NCBI GenBank assembly: GCA_947426265.1
Contig: CANEDJ010000027.1
Location: 1-19,186, forward strand
Origin: MGBC102946 sp022793145
Lineage (GTDB): Bacteria > Bacillota_I > Bacilli_A > RF39 > UBA660
Direction: 5' to 3'
DNA length: 19,186 nucleotides
Position numbers and translations under genes: made by a program. Shown piece after piece: positions 1 to 7,479 of the stretch. How positions within the stretch are numbered: position 1 is the first letter of the stretch; every line of letters begins with the position of its first letter. Below the pieces are notes generated by a model, which had not been told where the DNA came from, did not search any database, and worked only from the letters and a program-made list of their open reading frames with translations.

Positions 1-54
1 AGCAACTGACTCTTAATCAGTGGGTCTAGGGTTCGAATCCCTAAGAGGACACCA
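1..54 (+). tRNA. tRNA-Lys(CTT), 3' part (5' end off window)
   Basis: The window opens inside the D-stem (AGC). The anticodon stem is ACTGA/TCAGT around the loop CTCTTAA, so the anticodon is CTT, reading AAG (Lys). The T-arm is TAGGG-TTCGAAT-CCCTA. The 3' acceptor strand AGAGGAC is followed by discriminator A and an encoded CCA. The 5' acceptor half and most of the D-arm lie outside the window. Confidence 0.93.
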
Positions 55-64
55 TTATAAAATT

Positions 65-89
65 AAAAGCCTTTAAAAAGGCTTTTTTT
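65..89 (+). terminator. Intrinsic terminator after tRNA-Lys
   Basis: A perfect 8-bp stem (AAAAGCCT / AGGCTTTT) with a 6-nt loop is followed by further Ts, 10 nt after the tRNA CCA end. No gene was seen in the roughly 160 bases that follow. Confidence 0.9.
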
Positions 90-250
90 GTTAAAACATT
101 AAACTATTCTTTTGCTCTATCGTTATTACATTCAAATGTTATATTCCATAAATTTATCTTTTCAAAAACATTCCAGTTATGTAATTATTATTCTAAATAT
201 CTCATTACTACCTTGATTATAATCCATCAAAAAAAGCTCTGTCAAATTGG

Positions 251-276
251 ACAAAAAAAATCTAAAAATTTAGATT
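251..276 (-). terminator. Intrinsic terminator of the CofE-like gene
   Basis: Read on the minus strand, an 8-bp inverted repeat (AATCTAAA / TTTAGATT) runs into a T-tract just downstream of the CofE-like stop codon. The formal loop is only 2 nt, so the innermost A-T pairs probably open. Confidence 0.75.
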
Positions 277-290
277 TTCTCATTACATTT

Positions 291-1478
291 TTATTCATCA
301 GCTAAGCTATCAAAATATCCTTGAATAAAGACTACTGGTGTTCCCTTATCACCACTTCCAGAAGTTAAATCACAAAGGGAACCTATCAAATCTGTATATC
401 TTCTTGGCGTTGTTCCTTGTGTTACCATTTTTCCTTTTAAATTAGCTTCCTTTTCTTTAATTGTTTTACAAATAGAAGCTTTTAATTCATCACCTTTTAA
501 ATCTGCATATACATTATCTGAAACATATTTTAGCTTAATTTCATTCGGTGTTCCTTCTAAACCTTTTGTATAAGCAGGAGATACCACTGGATCAGCAAGC
601 TCCCAAATCTTTCCAACAGGATCTTTAAACGCTCCATCTCCATATACCATAACTTCTATTTCTTTTCCAGTTTTTTCTTTCAATTCTTTTTGAATTTTTT
701 CTACCAACTCTTGTCCACTTTTTGGAAATAATTTTAATCTTTCTTCTGTTGATTTATTAGAACCCAAAAGTCCATAATTGGGATTAAATCCACTCCCTTG
801 AATCGATTCCTTTAAAATGTCATCCAATCCATATACATTTGCACCTTTTTTTTCTAATAAACGTTTTGTTGTTTTTCTTGTATGAATATCACATGCTAGA
901 ACATCTTTTGTATAATCAAGAATAGCATCTGCATGATTTGAAAAAACAAAATCTACTTCCGCTCCTTCTTTTTCTACTAACTCTCTATAAAAATCTACAT
1001 AATTAATTCCAGTAAAAGGATGAACAATAGAACCAAATTTCTCTAAATAAGATGTTTCATCTAATACATCTATATATGGATTAATCCCATAACCTTCTAA
1101 TAGTTCCTCATCAAACAAATGGTTCCCAACTTCATCTGCTGGATAACTTAAAAGTATTGTTACTTTTTTACTTCCTCTTGCAATTCCTTTTAAAATCAAA
1201 GAAAAACGATTTCTACTTAAAATAGGAAATACAACTCCAACATGCCCACTTGGATATTTTCCTTTTATATCTGTTGCTACATCATCTACATTTGCATAAT
1301 TTCCATCACTGATTGCCACCACTGCCTCTGTAATTCCAACAATATCGCGATTTCGAAATTCAAAATTTTCTGTTTTACTTGCTTCTAATAATGAATCAAC
1401 CACAACAGACGCTAAATCCATTCCTTCCTTAATGATTGGGGTACGAATCCCTCTTACAACTGTTCCAACATTTCTCAT
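291..1478 (-). CDS. Coenzyme F420-0:L-glutamate ligase-like protein (CofE/FbiB family)
   Basis: This 395-residue protein resembles the F420-0:gamma-glutamyl ligase family, in which CofE adds glutamates to coenzyme F420 using GTP. The N-terminus has the family-like pattern VGTVVRGIRTPIIKEGMDLA, followed by a segment around DIVGITEAVVAI. Later stretches such as MVYGDGAFKDPVGKIWELAD and TQGTTPRRYTDLIGSLCDLT look like conserved active-site loops. Members of this longer type are common in Bacillota that are not known to make F420, and no other F420 gene lies in this window, so the true substrate is unknown. I chose the ATG at 1478 because GGAGG sits 5 nt before it; an in-frame ATG at 1490 lies upstream of that site and has only a weak RBS. 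It is monocistronic, with its own promoter and terminator. Confidence 0.8.
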   Translation of the reverse strand: MRNVGTVVRGIRTPIIKEGMDLASVVVDSLLEASKTENFEFRNRDIVGITEAVVAISDGNYANVDDVATDIKGKYPSGHVGVVFPILSRNRFSLILKGIARGSKKVTILLSYPADEVGNHLFDEELLEGYGINPYIDVLDETSYLEKFGSIVHPFTGINYVDFYRELVEKEGAEVDFVFSNHADAILDYTKDVLACDIHTRKTTKRLLEKKGANVYGLDDILKESIQGSGFNPNYGLLGSNKSTEERLKLFPKSGQELVEKIQKELKEKTGKEIEVMVYGDGAFKDPVGKIWELADPVVSPAYTKGLEGTPNEIKLKYVSDNVYADLKGDELKASICKTIKEKEANLKGKMVTQGTTPRRYTDLIGSLCDLTSGSGDKGTPVVFIQGYFDSLADE

Positions 1479-1507
1479 ATAACCCTCCATCTCTATGTTA
1501 CATCTTT

Positions 1508-1516
1508 ATTATAACA
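1508..1516 (-). promoter_or_regulatory. Extended -10 promoter of the CofE-like gene
   Basis: TGTTATAAT on the minus strand, about 30 nt before the chosen start. No convincing -35 is present at 17 nt. The U-tract of the upstream SDR terminator runs directly into this element. Confidence 0.65.
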
Positions 1517-1544
1517 AAAAAAGGATAGTGAATACTAGTCCTTT
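1516..1544 (-). terminator. Intrinsic terminator of the SDR gene
   Basis: On the minus strand it begins at the base after the SDR stop codon: AAAGGA, a bulged C, TAGT, loop ATTC, ACTA, TCCTTT, then TTTT. The stem is 10 bp with one bulge. Confidence 0.75.
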
Positions 1545-2429
1545 CTAGTGGTTTGCTTCACCTGACAATTCTTCAATCGTTTTACTTTGTGCCGATAATA
1601 AAGCACCACTTGTCCAAGAAGATGTTAATCCATAATCAATATAAATTAATTGTCCTGACATATAAGAACAAATATCACTGCCAATAACTACCATCGGATA
1701 TCCCATATCTTTTGGAGATGCTGCATAACCATTCCAACTTTTTAAAAAAATATTAGATATCATTTCTTCTCCTTCTTTTAAGTCTCCTTTTGGACTGGTA
1801 GAACGATTAAAGTCTTCTGTTAACCCTGTTGTTGTATCTCCAGGATTAATGGCATTCAATCGGATTTTTCTATCAATAAATTCTTTACTCATACATTTAT
1901 AAGTAACATAAGATTCTAAACATTGTTTTGCAAATACATATGCGCTTGCAATTAATTCTGGATGTGCTTCATACCATTTCATCGCTTCTTCCCATGTAGG
2001 TAAATTGATTAACTCTACACATTTTTCATACACTTGTTGCCATCCAAATCCTCCTACTGATGAAATGTAAGTTACAGAACCATGGTCACTCATTCGTCCT
2101 AATAGCTTTTCTGTCATATATTTCTGACTATAAAAATTTACCTTTTGTACTAACAATTCTTTTCCTGGAAAAAATGCAATTCCGTGACATAAAAATAAAG
2201 CATCAATCTTATCTGGAAGCTCATTAATAACTCTATCAATTTCTTCTTTTTTACTTAAATCTGCTTGCCATGACTTTGTAACTGGTAAACAAACAGGATT
2301 GATATCAATAGCATACACATTTGCTCCTAATTCTATCAATAATTCAGTTGCTGCTTTACTCATACCAGAAGCAGAACCAGTAATCACTACATTCTTACCT
2401 TCATAACCAAATAATTTTTTTAAATCCAT
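1545..2429 (-). CDS. Short-chain dehydrogenase/reductase, 3-alpha-hydroxysteroid dehydrogenase-like
   Basis: A 294-residue Rossmann-fold SDR. The cofactor motif is TGSASGMS at residues 17-24; the usual third glycine of TGxxxGxG is Ser24. Asp42 at the end of beta-2 (VYAID) favours NAD(H) over NADP(H). Catalytic residues are visible: Ser123/124 and Tyr164-x3-Lys168 (YVFAK), then NAINPG. The segment between the Ser and Tyr, about residues 128-160, is a long helical insertion (around LINLPTWEEAMKWYEAHPEL). It recalls the Comamonas-type 3-alpha-HSDH/carbonyl reductase subgroup, as does the spacing of the ADLS motif. The substrate cannot be read from sequence: steroid, carbonyl or something else. 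The start is well supported by AAAGGAGG 5 nt upstream. Monocistronic. Confidence 0.85.
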   Translation of the reverse strand: MDLKKLFGYEGKNVVITGSASGMSKAATELLIELGANVYAIDINPVCLPVTKSWQADLSKKEEIDRVINELPDKIDALFLCHGIAFFPGKELLVQKVNFYSQKYMTEKLLGRMSDHGSVTYISSVGGFGWQQVYEKCVELINLPTWEEAMKWYEAHPELIASAYVFAKQCLESYVTYKCMSKEFIDRKIRLNAINPGDTTTGLTEDFNRSTSPKGDLKEGEEMISNIFLKSWNGYAASPKDMGYPMVVIGSDICSYMSGQLIYIDYGLTSSWTSGALLSAQSKTIEELSGEANH

Positions 2430-2458
2430 AAAAGCCTCCTTTATTATTTGTTACTTTT

Positions 2459-2467
2459 ATTATAACA
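2459..2467 (-). promoter_or_regulatory. Extended -10 promoter of the SDR gene
   Basis: TGTTATAAT on the minus strand, about 30 nt before the SDR ATG. The best TTGAAA upstream is only 13 nt away, so a canonical -35 is doubtful. Confidence 0.6.
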
Positions 2468-2511
2468 TACTTCCAGTTTTCAACATACAAAAGTTTACAA
2501 AAAAAAGAAAA

Positions 2512-2880
2512 CTATCTATGTCTTCTTTCTTCATCTCTTTTTTCCATTCCGTCCATAATAATACTTCTTCCAAGAAATTCTCTCTGAGCATTTACTAACC
2601 CCATAATATCTTTTGCAGTAAATCCTTGGTATCCTTTTACTTTTGGATTAGTATAAAGTGTTCTATCAGTTCCATCTAAAGTAATTTCTTCTATTGCTTG
2701 AGTAGTTCCTACAAAGGGAATAAGTTGATTATCAAGATTAATCGTATCAAAAGGTGCTACTCCTATTAATTGTCCAACATAAATTGTTTCTTTTCCTGCT
2801 TCCCACACTTTGCAAGATACAGCATCTCCTACTTTTCTACTTAATATTTCAAATTGTAAATTTAATAATTCTTCACTCAT
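2512..2880 (-). CDS. Conserved-looking hypothetical protein, 122 aa
   Basis: I do not recognise the family. The protein is soluble, with no signal peptide or membrane segment. The N-terminal two thirds alternates short hydrophobic strands (AVSCKVWEAG, TIYVGQLIGVAPFDTINL, QLIPFVGTTQAIEEITL), as in a small beta-barrel. The C-terminus (about 90-122) looks helical and very charged, ending in a run of Glu/Arg. The start is supported by GAGGG 6 nt upstream and a promoter at 2904-2932. It stands alone between the SDR and GNAT genes; no clear terminator hairpin follows it, only a T-rich stretch. Confidence 0.7.
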   Translation of the reverse strand: MSEELLNLQFEILSRKVGDAVSCKVWEAGKETIYVGQLIGVAPFDTINLDNQLIPFVGTTQAIEEITLDGTDRTLYTNPKVKGYQGFTAKDIMGLVNAQREFLGRSIIMDGMEKRDEERRHR

Positions 2881-2903
2881 GTTTTACCCTCTTTTCCTTT
2901 TAT

Positions 2904-2932
2904 AATATACCATATTCAGAAATAAGATACAA
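2904..2932 (-). promoter_or_regulatory. Promoter of the 122-aa hypothetical gene
   Basis: On the minus strand: -35 TTGTAT (2927-2932), 17-nt spacer, -10 TATATT (2904-2909). The -35 starts one base after the U-tract of the preceding GNAT terminator. Confidence 0.6.
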
Positions 2933-2933
2933 G

Positions 2934-2956
2934 AAAAAATGTCAAACTTGACATTT
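2934..2956 (-). terminator. Intrinsic terminator of the GNAT gene, overlapping its stop
   Basis: Inverted repeat AAATGTCAA / TTGACATTT (9 bp, 2-nt formal loop) followed on the minus strand by TTTTTT. The GNAT stop codon (2955-2957) forms part of the stem. Confidence 0.8.
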
Positions 2957-3392
2957 ATAATTCTTTTACTAAATAAATCTCATTATTTAAAATATTTTCT
3001 TTTTCTTCTATTCTTGTAAAATTCCAACCACTTTTTACTAAATAAGAAAGCATATCTCGCTTATCATTTCTAGTTTTTATAGTTACTTTTTGATAACCTT
3101 CTTTTTTGCTCCATTCAAAGAAATAATCAAACATTTTCGTTAAAGCGCCAATTCTTCTATAACGATAATCCACTCCTGCTAGCCAACAATAAAAACTTCC
3201 ATTTGCTTCTTTTTCATATCCAATCATATATCCAATTGGTTCTTGATTGAAATAAGCAGCAATCACTAGATGTTTCTCTTTTTGATATCTTTCTAGGAAA
3301 AAAGATGCTGGAGCATTTGGGTCATCAAATTCTACAATATTGGGATGGACTTTCAAAATATCTTTTATATCTGTTTCTTCCACCGTTATCAT
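2955..3392 (-). CDS. GNAT-family N-acetyltransferase
   Basis: A 145-residue single-domain GNAT protein, predicted to move an acetyl group from acetyl-CoA to an amine. The fold is seen in the order IAAYFNQEPIGYMIGYE (beta strands 2-3, about 44-60), FYCWLAGVD (beta 4), then the acetyl-CoA pyrophosphate-binding loop YRYRRIGAL at 76-84, a variant of R/QxxGxG/A. KVTIKTRND and the C-terminal YLVKSGW segment match the rest of the fold. The acceptor is not predictable. The ATG at 3392 was chosen because GAGGTG lies 4 nt before it; in-frame ATGs at 3404 and 3410 lie at or upstream of that site. It follows the ABC permease by 35 nt with no terminator between, so it may belong to the GntR/ABC operon as well as having its own extended -10. 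Confidence 0.85.
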   Translation of the reverse strand: MITVEETDIKDILKVHPNIVEFDDPNAPASFFLERYQKEKHLVIAAYFNQEPIGYMIGYEKEANGSFYCWLAGVDYRYRRIGALTKMFDYFFEWSKKEGYQKVTIKTRNDKRDMLSYLVKSGWNFTRIEEKENILNNEIYLVKEL

Positions 3393-3408
3393 AATACACC
3401 TCATGTTC

Positions 3409-3417
3409 ATTATAGCA
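3409..3417 (-). promoter_or_regulatory. Possible internal extended -10 for the GNAT gene
   Basis: TGCTATAAT on the minus strand in the gap after the permease. No -35 at the right distance. If used, the transcript would start almost at the ribosome binding site, giving a very short leader. Confidence 0.4.
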
Positions 3418-3427
3418 CACTTTTTTG

Positions 3428-4051
3428 TTAAAACTCTTTTTTCTCATAAATATACTTTGATAATATATAAGAACCTATCAATATTAAAATAGATACAATG
3501 ATAATTAGAATCATACCATATTGTTCTAAAAACAAAATCATATCTTTAGGAATATTTATTGATTTCAATAAAATTGTGAATAATGAAACTCCTAAAAATG
3601 TAATTACAAACATTGCGATCCTACCTTTTTCATTGCCAAACTTAAAAATAATAGGATATGTAATAGAAATTAATAAAATAACTGTAAAAATTGATCCTCC
3701 CATTGTCCCAACTATTTCTTCTAGGTTCAACTGATTTCTAACCACCCCTATCACGACGGCTAAAATTGTCGCTACTGCAACAGAAATCAATAGTAAAATA
3801 ATAGTTGTTACATATTTTGCACTTACAACATGTTTTCTGCCATTTGGAAGTGTTATAGCATAGCTATCCCATTTATTATATTCATCATAACTAAAAGTAG
3901 ATAGAAATAATACGACACTGATAAAAGATGGTAAGAATGCTAGATTGATATCTTGAAAAAAGGCCATTCCAATTAACACAACTAACATAATACCTACTGC
4001 TTTCATATTGCCTTTAATTAAAAATAAATCTTTTTTTATAAACCCTAACAT
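3428..4051 (-). CDS. ABC-2 type transporter permease
   Basis: A 207-residue, strongly hydrophobic protein with about six membrane segments (near residues 18-34, 36-50, 78-105, 115-135, 142-162 and 176-196). A short cytoplasmic start, MLGFIKKDLFLIKGN, is typical of small ABC-2 permeases paired with GntR/YtrA operons. The Tyr-rich loop TFSYDEYNKWDSYAITLP after the second segment is a family hallmark. Its start codon overlaps the end of the ATPase gene by 7 nt and has a GGGGG ribosome binding site inside that gene, so the two are translationally coupled and probably form one transporter. The substrate is unknown; relatives act in cell-envelope or peptide-antibiotic stress. Confidence 0.88.
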   Translation of the reverse strand: MLGFIKKDLFLIKGNMKAVGIMLVVLIGMAFFQDINLAFLPSFISVVLFLSTFSYDEYNKWDSYAITLPNGRKHVVSAKYVTTIILLLISVAVATILAVVIGVVRNQLNLEEIVGTMGGSIFTVILLISITYPIIFKFGNEKGRIAMFVITFLGVSLFTILLKSINIPKDMILFLEQYGMILIIIVSILILIGSYILSKYIYEKKEF

Positions 4052-4905
4052 GATTTTTCCCCCTTTATCATCAAAACCATAAGTTCTTCTAATGTAATTT
4101 TATCAATCACAAAATTGGCATATTTTTTTGATAATTTATTTCTATCACCAATCAAAATTTCATATCCATATTTGTTTTTCTTATATTGCATGATATCTTC
4201 TGGCATAATCATAGAAAACTCATTTAAAGAACATTTTAAAATCCCATATTCTTCTAACAATTCATCTCTATCTTTGTGTAATAATATTTTTCCATTATCA
4301 ATAAAAACAATTTGGTCTGCAATATGTTCTAAATCACTTGTAATATGAGTGGATAACAAGATAGTATGCTCTTCATCCTTGATAAAATTTAAAAAGATGT
4401 CCAATACTTCACTTCTTACTACTGGGTCAAGCCCACTTGTTGGTTCATCTAATATCAGTAATTTTGGATGGTGAGAAAGAGCGGTTGCTATTTCAAGTTT
4501 CTTTCTCATTCCTTTGGATAATGTTTTAATTGCTTTATCAAATGGTAAGTTGAAATCTTGAACATATTTTTGAAATAATTTTTCATCCCATTTTGAATAA
4601 ACGGATTTCATGGTGGAATTAATGTCTTTGGCAGTTAACAGTTCAGGAAAGAAGGAATTATCTAGTACAACTCCAATTTCTTCTTGAATAAGATTGCTAT
4701 CTCCAATTTCCTGTCCAAATAATTTAATACTTCCTTGTTCTTTTTTTATAATATTTAAAATAGATTTAATCAAAGTTGTTTTTCCAGCCCCATTTTCTCC
4801 AATTAGACCAATGATGCAGCCACTAGGAATTTCTAAATTGATTCTTCCAAGTTCAAATTTTTCATATTTTTTTACCAAATCTCTTATCTCTATTACATTT
4901 TTCAT
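4045..4905 (-). CDS. ABC transporter ATP-binding protein (YtrB-like)
   Basis: A 286-residue ATPase that should power the adjacent permease. Walker A is GENGAGKT (36-43). The signature is LSKGM (129-133), a common variant of LSGGQ in this subgroup. Walker B is LLILDEP (149-155), the D-loop SGLD follows, and the H-loop is STH (His187). At the Q-loop position the sequence reads GVVLDNS, so the usual Gln is not obvious. About 70 residues after the nucleotide-binding domain form a small C-terminal domain. It overlaps the regulator by 4 nt (ATGA) and the permease by 7 nt. Confidence 0.92.
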   Translation of the reverse strand: MKNVIEIRDLVKKYEKFELGRINLEIPSGCIIGLIGENGAGKTTLIKSILNIIKKEQGSIKLFGQEIGDSNLIQEEIGVVLDNSFFPELLTAKDINSTMKSVYSKWDEKLFQKYVQDFNLPFDKAIKTLSKGMRKKLEIATALSHHPKLLILDEPTSGLDPVVRSEVLDIFLNFIKDEEHTILLSTHITSDLEHIADQIVFIDNGKILLHKDRDELLEEYGILKCSLNEFSMIMPEDIMQYKKNKYGYEILIGDRNKLSKKYANFVIDKITLEELMVLMIKGEKSC

Positions 4906-5279
4906 ATTTCACTCTCCATTAAAAATTCTAGTATGTCATAGACTTCTTTTTTCTCTATTCCAAAACGTTCTCTAATTTCAATTACTTTTAAGATATGTTC
5001 TTCTATTTCTTTTTTGGCTTGTTCTTTTGCGAGTTCCATATTTTTTGGTGCTACAAAAGTACCCTTCCCTTGCACAGAAATAATATAGCCATCTTTCTCT
5101 AATTCATCATAAGCTTTTTTAATTGTCATAACGCTAATCTTAATATCAACAGCTAAATTTCGGATAGAAGGAAGCGGTGTTCCCTCTTTTAATTCTCCAC
5201 TCATAATTTGGTCAATCATAGCATTTTTAATCTGTTCATAAATTGGAATTGGACTACTATTGCAAATAATCAGTTTCAT
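4902..5279 (-). CDS. GntR-family transcriptional regulator, YtrA subfamily
   Basis: A 125-residue regulator. The winged helix-turn-helix covers about residues 10-77: PIYEQIKNAMIDQIMSGEL, then PLPSIRNLAVDIKISVMTIK and YDELEKDGYIISVQGKGTFV. Only a short, helical, charged tail of about 45 residues follows, which is the YtrA-type C-terminus used for dimerisation rather than a ligand-binding FadR/HutC domain. It is the first gene of the operon with the ABC ATPase and permease. GAGGTGG lies 3 nt before the ATG. A palindrome over its -10 box suggests that it represses its own operon until an envelope-type signal appears; the signal is not visible from sequence. Confidence 0.9.
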   Translation of the reverse strand: MKLIICNSSPIPIYEQIKNAMIDQIMSGELKEGTPLPSIRNLAVDIKISVMTIKKAYDELEKDGYIISVQGKGTFVAPKNMELAKEQAKKEIEEHILKVIEIRERFGIEKKEVYDILEFLMESEI

Positions 5280-5292
5280 ATACCACCTCTAA

Positions 5293-5315
5293 CTGTTATA
5301 TCAACTATATAACAG
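5293..5315. promoter_or_regulatory. Palindromic operator for the GntR/YtrA-type regulator
   Basis: Perfect 8-bp inverted repeat CTGTTATA / TATAACAG with a 7-bp spacer, directly upstream of the regulator gene and covering its -10 box. A further half-site, TGTTATATA, repeats one helical turn (10 bp) upstream in direct orientation (about 5316-5324 and 5306-5314). Confidence 0.75.
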
Positions 5316-5332
5316 TATATAACATTTGTCAA
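5304..5332 (-). promoter_or_regulatory. Promoter of the GntR-ABC operon
   Basis: On the minus strand: -35 TTGACA (5327-5332, consensus), 17-nt spacer, -10 TATAGT (5304-5309). The operator at 5293-5315 overlaps the -10. Confidence 0.85.
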
Positions 5333-5333
5333 T

Positions 5334-5359
5334 AAAAAAATTATCAAAATGATAATTTT
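5334..5359 (-). terminator. Intrinsic terminator of the methyltransferase-VanZ-CYTH operon
   Basis: 10-bp perfect stem AAAATTATCA / TGATAATTTT with a 3-nt loop; on the minus strand it ends in a T7 tract. The stop codon of the CYTH gene (5358-5360) lies in the stem. Confidence 0.82.
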
Positions 5360-6158
5360 AATTGTAATCTTCAAATTTTAAAGCTCTTTTATCAAACATG
5401 GATTTTCCATATTTCTCATATACTTGGTCAGCAGTACAAGAAATGGTTTCTTCATAAGAATAGCCCAGTTTGTTTAAGATTGGTTCTAATTCTTCTTTAG
5501 AATTTCCTTCTATTTCAAAATAAGTTGGAATTCCAGGCCATGAATCAATATCAATTTCATAACCGTCTAATAAATAAGTCATTCTTTCTTTTTCTTGGTA
5601 GCTTTTATAAGAAAACCCTAAGGCTTCTAATAATTCATTGGCTTCTGTGATACTTGGAACATCAATTTCTGTTTCTCGCAGCTGCTCAAAATTAGTATTA
5701 TTATTTGCTAAGATATGTTTCACTGCGATGGTTGCTTTTCCATTTGTTTCTCTTACACGAATCCATTTTTTAGAATTATTGTGAAACTTTTTGATAAATT
5801 GAATTACATTCTCTTGATTTAAAATTTCTAAAAGATTTGGCTTTGTCATCAGTTCTGTAAAGCTTTTGCTACAAATGATTTCTTCTGCTTGTTTTCTCTC
5901 TTCTTCTGATAATAAATTATCTAGTTCAAAAAATAGCAGTTTTAATTTTGAAAGTGAAGTTTCATATTTTATCTGACTTTCTGGTTCATTTAACTGTATT
6001 AATAAGTCAATATACCTTCCATAAATTGTTGGCAAATCATAAGTATATAAATATTGCTTTGTCTCTTCTTTTTTTACTGCTTGTAGACTTTCTAATTTTT
6101 TTATAAATTCTTCTTTATTGATATCTAAAATTTTAATTTCTAATTCCATTTTTTCCAT
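5358..6158 (-). CDS. CYTH-domain protein (class IV adenylate cyclase / triphosphatase-like) with an internal insertion
   Basis: 266 residues. CYTH enzymes form a triphosphate tunnel and hydrolyse or cyclise triphosphorylated substrates. The diagnostic ExExK is Glu5-Glu7-Lys9 (ELEIK). The later basic and acidic strands are KWIRVRE (131-137), IAVKH (144-148), TEIDVPS, YEIDIDSWPGIP (200-211) and YFEIEG (213-218), with GYEIDIDSWPG resembling the adenylyl cyclase/ThTPase core. Between the second strand (YLYTYDLP, to about 43) and KWIRVRE lie about 85 extra, mostly helical residues that a standard CYTH domain of about 180 residues lacks. The ATG at 6158 has GAGAAGGG about 9 nt upstream; an alternative ATG at 6149 would still keep the motif. 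Last gene of a three-gene operon. Catalytic activity is inferred only. Confidence 0.82.
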   Translation of the reverse strand: MEKMELEIKILDINKEEFIKKLESLQAVKKEETKQYLYTYDLPTIYGRYIDLLIQLNEPESQIKYETSLSKLKLLFFELDNLLSEEERKQAEEIICSKSFTELMTKPNLLEILNQENVIQFIKKFHNNSKKWIRVRETNGKATIAVKHILANNNTNFEQLRETEIDVPSITEANELLEALGFSYKSYQEKERMTYLLDGYEIDIDSWPGIPTYFEIEGNSKEELEPILNKLGYSYEETISCTADQVYEKYGKSMFDKRALKFEDYN

Positions 6159-6173
6159 ACTTCTATTCCCTTC

Positions 6174-7478
6174 TCATTTCATGATTTCATATAATACTTC
6201 TAAATCATCATTTATTAGCAACTGATATCGTTTGGTACTCATGATTTGATTTTGTTTTTCATCCAAAAATTCTATTTTGACTATCGTTTTTCCAGCTTTC
6301 TTTGGAATAAAGTGAAGTTCCAAAGAAATTTTATTTTCATTATGTTTTAAAAGGAACGTTTTTATTTCTAATAAACTAGGTTCTTCAATCATTATTTGAT
6401 AGGTATTTCCATGTCCTTCTATTTGAATCATTTCATATTTGTTTTCTTTTATCAATTCTAGTCCTGCTTTTTCTAAACTTTCTATTGTAATTGGATATTG
6501 CGTTGGATTGTTTTTTAGAATTTCTTTGACCAAATATTTTTGATTATTTATCTTTACATAAACAGAATCGCTTTTCATACAGCTAAAGTTATAAATATAT
6601 AATTCATCTTCATAAAAGGGTTCTAATGCATCAGCACAAGTAGAAGATTCATCTATAATTTGAATATGATTGTTTTCTAATCCTTTTAAATTTTTCTGAT
6701 AAAGAAATTCACGATATTGGAATAGAAAATATAAGAGGAGAATTACAAATATAAATATAGCAGCTATTTTAAAAAGCGATTTTTTATTGATTTCATTTTT
6801 TCTGAGTAAAAAAATATTCTCAATTACTTTTTGAAGGGTTGGAATTTTTAAGATTTGGTACAGTGTAAATGCACCTAATACATTTAATATGACATCATCA
6901 ATATCACAGCTTCCAGATAAAGTGAATAGTTGCAAGAGTTCTATTATAACCACAAATAAAGTAGTTGTAATCAAAAATACTTTCCAATTTTCTTGTTTTG
7001 GAAAAAGAAGTGGTAAAAAGAATGCAAGAGGCATTAAACAAATAAAATTACCAATTAAATTAAAGAATATGATTCTAGTAGAAAGCAAACTGTCAAAGTT
7101 ACTAATATACCAAAGTATTGTTTTAAAAGGAATGAAATTGAAAGAATGATCGATATAATAATTCCATAATTCAGTAGACCATTTTGGAATGATTCCCCCA
7201 TTTCTTCCCCAAGCAGGATCAAACAAAGTAAGTGTTAAAAATAAAAGGATATATAAAAACATAAAAATCCATAAATTGATTATCAATGGCTTTTTACTTC
7301 CTATGTTTTTAGATAATAGAACTCCTCCCATATGAAGAAATAAAACACATCCACAAAGGAGTATCAATCTTCCAACTTCAGATAATGTAAATTCGGGAGA
7401 AAAATCAAGTACAATATAAATCAACAATAGCGCTATAGCTATGGAATATAAAACAATACTGCTTGCTTTTTTTTTCAT
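6174..7478 (-). CDS. VanZ-family membrane protein with a C-terminal extracytoplasmic domain
   Basis: 434 residues. About seven membrane segments (near 7-25, 35-54, 66-86, 136-159, 166-186, 195-211 and 236-255) include a VanZ domain at about 112-210. Its hallmarks are FNFIPF (113-118), NLIGN (140-144), ELLQ (180-183) and GSCDIDDVILN (189-199). VanZ proteins can give low-level teicoplanin resistance, but most chromosomal members have no known role. Residues about 256-434 form a soluble, beta-rich tail with two cysteines (around DESSTCADALEP and NFSCMKSD) that most VanZ proteins lack; it should lie outside the membrane. The ATG is 1 nt after the methyltransferase stop with little RBS, implying translational coupling. 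It ends in TGA, and the CYTH gene starts 15 nt later. Confidence 0.83.
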   Translation of the reverse strand: MKKKASSIVLYSIAIALLLIYIVLDFSPEFTLSEVGRLILLCGCVLFLHMGGVLLSKNIGSKKPLIINLWIFMFLYILLFLTLTLFDPAWGRNGGIIPKWSTELWNYYIDHSFNFIPFKTILWYISNFDSLLSTRIIFFNLIGNFICLMPLAFFLPLLFPKQENWKVFLITTTLFVVIIELLQLFTLSGSCDIDDVILNVLGAFTLYQILKIPTLQKVIENIFLLRKNEINKKSLFKIAAIFIFVILLLYFLFQYREFLYQKNLKGLENNHIQIIDESSTCADALEPFYEDELYIYNFSCMKSDSVYVKINNQKYLVKEILKNNPTQYPITIESLEKAGLELIKENKYEMIQIEGHGNTYQIMIEEPSLLEIKTFLLKHNENKISLELHFIPKKAGKTIVKIEFLDEKQNQIMSTKRYQLLINDDLEVLYEIMK

Positions 7479-7479
7479 A

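Noticed and set aside
2754..2951. An open + strand frame opposite the 122-aa gene, and similar frames opposite the permease, ATPase, VanZ, kinase, synthetase and mutL genes.
   Set aside because: They are low-complexity Ile/Phe/Leu-rich mirror images of real - strand genes and have no family resemblance.
6174..6176. Possibility of genetic code 4 (UGA = Trp), given the very low GC.
   Set aside because: TGA ends the VanZ and GntR genes exactly at the next gene, and Trp residues within the proteins are encoded by TGG.
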